64,000 nt of DNA. Source: Bugulina stolonifera (lineage: Eukaryota > Bryozoa > Gymnolaemata > Cheilostomatida > Bugulidae). This document shows, piece after piece, positions 55,561-64,000 of this stretch. The notes under the pieces were generated by a model. That model saw nothing but the letters and a program-made list of their open reading frames with translations, searched no databases and was not told the origin of the DNA. The stretch covers positions 3,376,568-3,440,567 of the forward strand of contig OW285197.1 of assembly GCA_935421135.1 (NCBI GenBank), given 5' to 3'. Every line of letters begins with the position of its first letter. Within the stretch, counting starts at the first letter, position 1. The position numbers and the translations under genes were made by a program.

Positions 55561-58326
55561 GTGATGCTGTATGGTAATTTTAACCCAATTTTTAGTGTGC
55601 AGCTCTGTGGTGGTCTAAATGGCTTGTATATGTGCAGTTTAGTAGGAGTTATCCCACCTTTTTATTGGGTAAACCTTGCTGCTAAGCAACTGACAGGTTT
55701 AGGAAACTCCGCCTACCTTCATTCATAAAAACAAAATGGTTATAAGAAATAGAAAAGTTGGTCGTTTTTAAACCGGTTAGCAGCATTAGGATGAGTTGAT
55801 GTTCAATATTATTTTAGCAACATGGGACTATTACAGTGGAGAGAAGTTGAGGAGGTCAATTAAGAATGCTCAGATTGTAGGTCATGGTAATTTCATGATT
55901 CTTTTGCTAGTCCAGATCTTCAACTTCAGAATGACATCAAAGATTCTTTATTATTTTTCGCCTCAAATGAATAGCAAGCAGGGTAAATAAAAGCAAATAT
56001 AATCTAAGATGAATTACTTTGTAAGTACATATATTTGCTTTGAGGTCTTTGAAACATCATACAAACAACAAAGTACAACTGCTGTTATACCAATTCTTTA
56101 AATTTGCATACCCTGTTTCAGCACAGATGCCAGCTGACTCAATACCATAGCTATCAATTGACTATACATGTACATGTAGTACTTTCATGTGAAAAGATAT
56201 TGAATCAAATTATATGATGGCAATGAGGATGATGAATTCACAGCTATATTTATGTACAGGGTAAAAATATTGGATAATACTTGCTAACACTTAAAGGTTT
56301 TTGTTTCGCTGACTAGAAAGGGCCTGATTCATATTACATATTGCATAATACATATTACGCATTACATAATTATTCAGTACATCCCTCAGGAAAATTACCA
56401 TATAGGTTATCGAAGGTTTGGAAGGCGATGCAAAATATGGTTGTTCTAGGGGGGTACCCTAGAACAGCCACAGTGTCAATACATTTTGTAAAATGACAAC
56501 TGTGGCTGTTATATTATATTATATAGCTACAAGTACATTGCGTCATGAATGAATGGTGTATTGATTGCAGTGCAGTTGGATCAGCTTTGAGTGGGGGTGG
56601 ACAACTTATTATTTGGTCTCAAATGATAATATGGCTAAATTTAGTTTATATTTTTCTTGTACAAGTAGTTTTGATGTTCTTCTACTTCTTATTCACATTT
56701 GTAGTACCTTTGGTATGTTGACCATAGCCTATGCAGTAACTTCTAATTTTGTCAATGTTACCCCCAACAGCAAACATACTTTAGCTCAGGTTTCTTAGAA
56801 GCAATGCTCTTTTGACTAGGGCATCAACCATGAGGCCCATTATACACAAGTGGAAAGGACCTAAAGGCTATCTATTATTTATATAGTAATTGTCTTCTCT
56901 TGAAATAAGTTTTCCAACCTCCATCTTGCTATGAAGACTGCTTCAGTTTCAGTTTGTTTCTTTGTCCTACTGCTTGAACTTTAGAATGGAACCAGCTGTT
57001 TGATGAAAATGGAGAGGTTCAGCATTAGCTTCACAAATCACTTACTTCTCAAACTCTGACTATCACTTTGTAGTATTTCTTTAGTGCCAATTGCAATCAT
57101 TTATAATGATAATTATATATAAAATTCAGTAATATTCATTCATATTGATATTCTAAAATATTGATATTAATTCTGTTGAGTATTTTTATTTTTATTTTAG
57201 ACCTAGTCGATACTTACACTATTACTATACTTTTACTAGACTAATTTTAATTCCCCATAGTCATTATCATATACAATTATGCTATAGAAGCCATATGATG
57301 TGGTATGACATATGAATAATTTATTTATGCAATATAAATATATATTAATATTATATTATAATATTACATAACTTTAAGATAATCAATCCAATGCATGGAT
57401 TTCAATATGAAATAAATTTATAATAATAATAATAATAATCATTATAATATAATTAAATAAATAGTCAACAGTTTGACTGATTTTAACAATTATTTATATT
57501 TTTTAAATTAATATAAAATAGTGTAAAATAAGTATAGTATAATTATAATAATCATATTTTAGGCCTAAATGTCTACCAATTTTATTTTTGAATTAGAATT
57601 TATTATTGTTTTCATTTGCCAACATCGTAAATGGCTAAAAACTGAAAAGAAGTAAGCAGACACAATGATCTCCATATGAATGCGAACATTATATTATTAA
57701 TTTAAATTCTCATACTAGCATTAGCATATGGTATAGGTCCCTATGCGTACTACTAGTATTATAAAATTTAATAATGTAATACTCGTATGAACAAATAATT
57801 AAATTAAATTATTATTTGTGATAGGCCTCATTACAGCATAGTTATATGAAAACAAATTATAGTAAATAATAAAATGTGATTAAATTTTAATTTTTTATTA
57901 AATTGTTTACCCTGTTAATAACATAAATGCTGAAAACTAACTTTAAAGGTAATATTAATTGAGTATTTAATAAGGCCTATCACTGTGTAAGCCCTATCCT
58001 TACAGTGGTAAAGGGGAATTTCAAAAAGACAGATAAAACAGGACATTTCACTACCGGACTGTTCGAAACTGTTTTGGTTATTTTTAGAGGAGCACAACTT
58101 ACATACAATTAGTTTTAAATAAATAAAAGATAATTTTGAAAATAGAAATTATTTGAAGTCTAGTGTTTAAAGGTTTCGAACTGCCTGGTGTTGAACTGTC
58201 CAGTTTCGAAAGATCCTGTTTTTAACTGTCCTTGTCGAATAGTCGCAAGATCCCTCACAATTGTGCAAATCAATTTTTTGAAAGTTTCCAAGTTGTAGTA
58301 GGCCTAAGTTTTATCATGTAAAGCAG
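55561..58326. other. AT-rich region, no gene seen
   Basis: Extremely AT-rich at 57080-57960, with an AATAAT run near 57422. Two hairpins at 56440-56510 are listed separately. Short open frames at 55796, 56565 and 57915 have no recognisable content. Confidence 0.45.
56440..56510. repeat. Two adjacent hairpins
   Basis: TGTTCTAGGG ... CCCTAGAACA folds at 56442-56466. AACAGCCACAGTGTC pairs with the inverse at about 56494-56510 (GACAACTGTGGCTGTT). The word AACA is shared by both stems, as in a small foldback element. Confidence 0.5.
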
Positions 58327-59526
58327 CAGAGCTGGGTCCAAGTCATAGGTTTGACTTGACAAGAATTCAATTCACAAGCCGACTTGATTTGGACTTGCCA
58401 ACTTGGTGACTTGACTTTGACTTGCACATCAATGTGACTTCACTTGACTTAATTTGAAAATCTGAATTACTTGTGACTTAGGACTTTGAATTGGGGTCTA
58501 CCAAGTCAATGTGACGGATAAAATTGTGTACACTGTTTAGTCAACATAAGAAACTAGTCTTAATTGTCTACCCACATATCCTTTTCCTCAGAGTATATCA
58601 GGGTTAGGGGTTTGAGACTATGCACTACAATATGAACTAGTTTGGAATTACAGGGTAGCTAGTTGACACACCCGTATCATGTGCTGCTTATGTCCGATTA
58701 AACACTGTATCACTATTACTAATGTACAATACCACATGACCAGTCTTAGATATCAGTGCCAATATCATTGCATCATCTATAGACTGGTTCTTTATCATAG
58801 TTGAATGGCATGCATACCCAACTAAACTTTTGCATGGTTTGAAACAGAGTTGTGTCCCAGTCGACTTGCAAGTCAACAAGTCAAGCCATTTTTTAAAACT
58901 TTAGAGGCAAGTCAAGTCCATGTCGAGTCAGTGCTACCTTAAGTCAAGTCAGCTGTCATGCAAGTCACAAGTCAAGTCCAAGGCCACTTGTCTACTTGCA
59001 AGTTGAAATGCAAGTCAAGTAGGAGACAACTTCAAGATTATTGGACGTCTTTCCAAACATCACTTTTTTCTTTTAGTAAACATTCCAATGCATGAAAAAC
59101 CATGCCAAGATGTAGTTGGATGGGCATGTATGCTAGAAAATAATTATGGCAACTAGTCTATATATGTAGCAATATTGGCACTACAGTTGAGACTGGTCAT
59201 GTAGTATTATATACAGTATTGGTGACAGTGATACTGTGTTACATAGCATACAAACAGAACATGGTACAGTACAGAGTGTCCACTGGCCAGTCCTGCAATT
59301 ACAGTCTACGTATTGTAGTTTAATTGACTAATTATTGCATTGTGCATTGTATTCACTACTTACACCATACTACTTGCACTACTTTATTCTCCACATTGAT
59401 GCATCCAAGTCAAGTCACACTGATATGCAAGTCAAATTCAAATCAAGTCAGCGTGTTGACAAGTCCAAGTCAAGTCGACGTGTGACTTGACTTAGCAAGT
59501 CAATCTATGACTTGGACCCAGCTCTG
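58327..59526. mobile_element. TIR element with (AAGTC)-rich subterminal repeats
   Basis: CAGAGCTGGGTCCAAGTCAT at 58327 is exactly inverted at 59507-59526; total length 1200 bp. Both ends hold many copies of GACTTGACTT / AAGTCAAGTC, in opposite orientation at the two ends. CAG...CTG termini are compatible with hAT, but no 8 bp target duplication is visible. No transposase. A related fragment follows at 59570-59735 (CTCCCACTTGACTTGAGACT, GGAACCAGCTCTG). Confidence 0.75.
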
Positions 59527-60302
59527 GTATGCAATAGATTGCAATGTCTATTAAAAAGGCAATGTTTTGTAAAAAAACCTGTCAATGTTTTTTGAAGTTG
59601 TCTCCCACTTGACTTGAGACTTGCATTGTACACTGACTTGAAGCAGTTCTGACTTGACTTCAACTTAGCTTGCCTCCAAAAGTTTACAATGAGTCGACCT
59701 GTTGGCTTAGATCCTACTTGGAACCAGCTCTGTTGGATAGAGACTGAAATAAGAAGTTTAAATTTAACTTTGTTATGCAGTGAACTACAACTATCCTACG
59801 CATCCCATAGGAGACTGTGCTAAGGAGCTGTCCACCTATTGGCTAGCAGGATAAACGGATTTCCGGTAGCTAGCCGACTTGTAGAAGACTGCAACCCTTA
59901 TCTTCATAAACTTTGGTGAGTAAAGACAAGGGTTTCTTTGTACCCGGTTGCTTGTTGCTGTAGGTTAGTTAAGGATAAAACCATTGCAAAAAAGGTGAAG
60001 GGGCCCCTTCACCTGAGAAAAAAGAAGAAAAACTTAAACTTTCCTAGGTTATTTGAACTCCAAAACTGAACCAACTGGACATGTCAAAACCATGTAGGCT
60101 GCAGTGCTTTACTACAACCAACTAGAAGACCAAATGCAGCCCAGTAAAATTTCTTACAATCAATTCAGACCGGTGCTTATTATAGATATAGGCCTAAATA
60201 ACATTATTTATATTTATGTAAATGATTGATCAAAACTTCATCTGCTCAAACCATTATTGCATTAACTAGTAGTTATAATATTATATTCCATATCATTTTC
60301 AG
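59527..60302. other. Upstream of the small plus-strand gene, no exon resolved
   Basis: A donor-like CTTTG then GTGAGT lies at 59914, but the frame that would fit the next exon contains a stop. The first exon of the downstream gene is not identified. Confidence 0.35.
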
Positions 60303-62733
60303 GATTTTTATTTGATGGAAGGAAGAGACAGAAAGATGCAGACACTTGGCAGCCACCAGAAAGTGTGGTGCCAACATCAAAAGAAGAGTCAGACTTATGT
60401 GGGGGCAAATCCGCTGACGCTGTAAGCGAAAATTCCCTAGTGTATTATTGTACTTAGGATGCCTACCTGGTTGGTCAAAACTAGATTAAACCTGTAGTAG
60501 GCTAAATGAGTCACATATGACTAAAATTGTTTAAGGTAAACAGACAGGATAGGCCTACTTGACCTGCATTTCAGCCATGTAATGCTCTAACCAACATGTA
60601 TTACAAAGTGTATAAATTTACACCTAGTAGTATATATTTGTAAAGAACATGCATGCTGTCAAACTACTTTGGGTTGTGATTGAACATCATGGCACTTCTG
60701 ACAGGATCATGTTTTTTTTCATTTATTTATTAGTTTATGTCATCATTATTCAAGTAGTAGTGATATTAAAATAAGGTAATAGAACATGGTGCTAATCAGA
60801 TAGTTCGAAACTAGAGTTGTGACAGCCCCATTCCAGAGGTTCGCCAGCCACAGAAGGCTGACACATGCAACCAGGGACACACGCTGCGCCCACCCACTAT
60901 GCATCAAGCTCCCAGAGATGAGCAGCCAGGTGTCCCGCAAAGACCCCACCGGGGAGGCCTCGTAGGTCCCACGCATGCTCACCAAATAGATTAGCGGCAG
61001 TAAAATAAATTGACCTCTTTCCCAGTTCCGAATTTACTTTAATTGATTTCAGTGGATTTTTCAATGACAGGGGGTGTACAGTCTCAATTAAATTAAGATT
61101 ATTAAGTTGATTGTTAAAGTTGACCTTCTATGCAAACCCACTATTTAGCACCATGGCTGTCATAGCTCTATAATCATATCTAAACTGTTAGTAGAGTAAC
61201 TATCTCATGCTAAACTGCACGAAAAGTAGTCAAAAATGGTTAAAATTTCCATGATAATGTTTTCAGTGAGAGTTACCCACCCTTACTAATAATGTCAATT
61301 CGCATAAATTGTATCCGATTTTCTCAACTTTTTCACGCTGTACATTGTATCAAATAGTCAAACCTGCTATCATAGTAAGCATGTCCTTGTATAATATGTA
61401 TTTCTAGGTAACACAAGCATGTGGGGGAGAGACTAATCTGATTCTATTTAGATACATGGGAGATCTTCTAATGACTTTAGAGAAAAGCTAACTATGTCTA
61501 TCATGCTCTTCGCAGGGATGTTTGTTAGTAAGTGAAAATTTGGCTAATGAACTTAATAGAAAACTGGTAGCCGGTTGTTTTATTATTCTTGTCATAGTTA
61601 TAGGTGCACAAAATTAGTTTAGATTGCAGGTCAACTACACCTTGTTTGCACAACAACCTCTCACAGTTGCAACTTAGCTTATACACATACTTAGATGATT
61701 GCCTTTCTCATGTATTCACAATAATATAGATCTCTATTGACACGTACAAATAGTCTCTAACAATCAAGCAGTCCCGTGTAACATATTTCTGATCAAGTAT
61801 TTATGTCAGTTCAGTCATTAATATTGCATCTTTCTACAAAATTGTGAGATACCATGCTCCATGATGCCGCAGAGTTTACAAATGGATATTTTGATAGAAA
61901 CCCTAGTTTTATTATAATATATTGGCATGGGTTAATTAATTTAATGATAGAGAGTAGCACTAGACCTATTGTATAATTTCATTTCTACTGTTTCTACACT
62001 TAACCCTAGTGGCCAGGTGAACTGTCTGCATAAGCAATGATGATCAAACTTTTGTTGTTTTATGTTTCAGTAATGATGGGCTTACGAAGAAGAAAGATAC
62101 TTCACTCATATGCTTCCTTTCCTACTAATGGATTCAACTACAGGTACTGTATGTCACAATTAAAATAAATGATATATTTGTACAGTGTAGGTCCTAAATC
62201 AGTGGTATTCAATTCAAATTTTAATAAATGTACATGTATGCTTGGTACATGCATATGCAAGTCCCTGGCTTAATAATCATTTATTGTGTTTTATTGTTAT
62301 TCATAGTCTTGGCCAGCAATCTGAAAATTTCAGCGACTGATGCCTGCTATTGTGCTGCATTAATGTCGTATTCAATCACATTTCATGCAGTTTTACAAAC
62401 TGAAATGCATGTTAACACACAGCCATATTATATTGTACATGTATATCGCTATGTACCTGGCAATGTACCTGGCCGCTATGTACCTGGACTCTAACTTGGG
62501 GGCCCAGTCACCTGTTTGATCCTCAACCCATGTAATTGCAATCAATAAGAAGCTGGTAGAATTAGTCATGTAGTTAGTTAGTACTATATAGTGTCAGTAA
62601 AAGGGTTCTGCTGGTAAGCAGTAGTCATTCTGCCAATGTTGCACCAACATTCCTCAACATAGCCTCTACCGAGTTGTGATTTTCTTCTGCAAATTGCAGT
62701 AATAAAATTCCGATTTTCATTTGCAGAATATGA
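60303..62733 (+). CDS. Small single-pass membrane protein (partial, spliced)
   Basis: Four exons keep one frame: 60303-60421 (phase 1 in, phase 0 out, after CATTTTCAG), 61452-61527 (phase 0 to 1), 62071-62143 (phase 1 to 2) and 62727-62733 with a TGA stop. The product has a hydrophilic part (FLFDGRKRQKDADTWQPPES), then SSNDFREKLTMSIMLFAGMF followed by VIMMGLRRRK: one membrane helix with a basic patch after it. It ends LHSYASFPTNGFNYRI. AATAAA signals follow at 62800 and 62814. The 5' end is missing. I do not recognise the family. The phase fit at three junctions is the main support; the last exon is only seven bases of coding sequence. Confidence 0.5.
60815..60985. repeat. GC-rich repeat-like segment in an intron
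   Basis: A block much richer in G+C than its surroundings (CCACCGGGGAGGCCTCGTAG), open on the minus strand (GTYEASPVGSLRDTWLLISG). Probably a dispersed repeat or retroelement fragment. Not recognised. Confidence 0.35.
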
Positions 62734-64000
62734 AGAGATTACAGAGGAAGGGAAAAGGAAAGAAGTATGATAGTTCAGTTATATCTATGTAATTATTGTA
62801 ATAAACAGGTTGTAATAAAACAAGTATTCAATACAAATTATGTTTATTTGTCTATTTACATGTACATGTATGTTAGACTTATACTACAGCTGGAACTACT
62901 AGGCAGGTGTCGAAAATATGTACAAAACAGTTACCTTCTGTAAAAGAGCATTAAGGGATAGCAGGTAGAGTTTATTTTTTCAAGCTACTATGGTGTACAA
63001 ACAATGCCAATCCTAGCCCAAACCACTAGTGACTTCTTCATATGATCATGAGTTCATAACCAATTTAAATTTGAATTGCTTCTAGAATCAGTCTTTCTGA
63101 ATGTACATGTAAGTAAAGTATTTTTACCAAGTTCATTCTACTGTAGGAGTATAATAAGACTACAGAAGCCAAGCCATAGTTGATAATGTTGTCAAATATC
63201 ATAACACAGCAGTTATTTGTACTATGATACAAGTGTCAATGCTGTAGGCCTCTGGGCTAATGCATGTGTTATTTTTCACAATGTTTCTGAGTTGTCTCCT
63301 CTCTCTCAAATGTTATGCAGGTAATAAAACATCCGAGTGTTAAATTATGTGGTTTTAACATGCATATTTGACTAAGTACAAAAAGTGCTCCAACTACTAT
63401 TAGTACGAATATCATTTACAATGCACGTGTCAACAGCTACATGTATGTGCACTGCAATTGTTCAGCTGTGGAGGAGGGAGGACAACTACTAAATATATAC
63501 ATGAAATAATTGAAAGCCTCCTACAGAAAGCAAGTATAATATTAGATGCTGGTTTTCAGTATGTCCCATCTATATTAATGGTTGCCCTCTCTTTTATGCA
63601 GCTGAGTAAACACAATTGCTACAAAAACAGTGCTAGTACCAGTGCATCTCCTACCACATTTTTGTAACTTTCATAATATACATGTACATGTATGGTATTG
63701 CGTTCATGCATCCATGGTGTTCCTCTTAGAGCTGCTAGCAAGGTACATGCACATGTACATTTGTATATTCTGAACCGAAGTTGTATTCTCTCTACATGTA
63801 TGTGACATCTATATAATTTTATTTTTCTGTTGTTTTAATGGATTGATCAACATGTACATGTAGGTATTCTTGGTAGATTAGGCTTACTTTAGTCGTTGTC
63901 TGCTGGAAGAATGTACTAAAAATTGCGTTCATGGGTAGTACACAACCTGAAGCTATACAATGTGCTAAAATAAACACTGAGAGAACCTTCAATCTTTTGT
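62734..64000. other. Flank of the small gene, no further gene seen
   Basis: Rich in TACATGTA palindromes (62858, 63683, 63735, 63852). The open frame 63458-63667 is unrecognised and unsupported by splice signals. Confidence 0.4.

Noticed and set aside
58327..59735. AAGTC clusters as a CRISPR-like or satellite array
   Set aside because: No regular spacing or unique spacers; they are subterminal repeats of a TIR element.

Overview
This is AT-rich nuclear DNA of an animal. It has spliced genes with GT-AG introns, a metazoan LRR-Roc-COR (ROCO) GTPase, a caspase, and many transposable-element relics (Ty3/Gypsy, Harbinger, LINE, tRNA-derived SINEs, MITEs). The small number of host exons and the very frequent TACATGTA-type palindromes would fit a sponge or another early-branching invertebrate. 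That placement is inference; nothing here fixes the species.

The main host locus is on the minus strand. Reading leftwards from about 54.8 kb to 0.67 kb, it has an N-terminal exon (54486-54771), a series of near-identical 129-138 bp LRR exons (53.06, 52.5, 33.8, 20.2, 19.7, 17.2 and 16.8 kb), and one large exon with the last LRRs plus the Roc GTPase and COR domains (5406-7405). A linker exon (4645-4725) and caspase exons follow down to a stop at 673. All LRR exons are phase 2-2. The eight exons from 7405 to 673 stay in one frame across seven introns, for 3019 bp. The predicted product is an LRR-Roc-COR-caspase protein, in which a protease occupies the position of the kinase in LRRK-type ROCO proteins. 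I do not recognise this architecture as a described one. One splice donor in the caspase part reads GG instead of GT, and one LRR exon is cut by a GC-rich insertion, so the state of the gene needs checking.

Mobile elements fill the introns and flanks. Gypsy relics lie at 8.7-9.7 kb and 39.5-40.3 kb. A Gypsy pol with a 1133-codon open frame lies at 11.1-14.5 kb. A decayed Harbinger with both of its genes lies at 22.9-26.3 kb. A gag-only LTR element on the minus strand spans 46.4-51.1 kb, with an older relative at 28.7-31.5 kb. A structurally complete non-coding LTR element (TRIM-like) spans 35.7-37.6 kb. Long-TIR elements lie at 43.0-44.8 kb and 58.3-59.5 kb, and there are several MITEs, SINEs and a LINE 3' fragment. 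A 2.9 kb tandem duplication (15445-21309) copied two LRR exons; its left breakpoint lies inside a Harbinger-derived element.

At the right end a small plus-strand gene (exons between 60303 and 62733) encodes a short protein with one membrane segment that I cannot name. The rest is intron or intergenic AT-rich DNA in which I see no gene.
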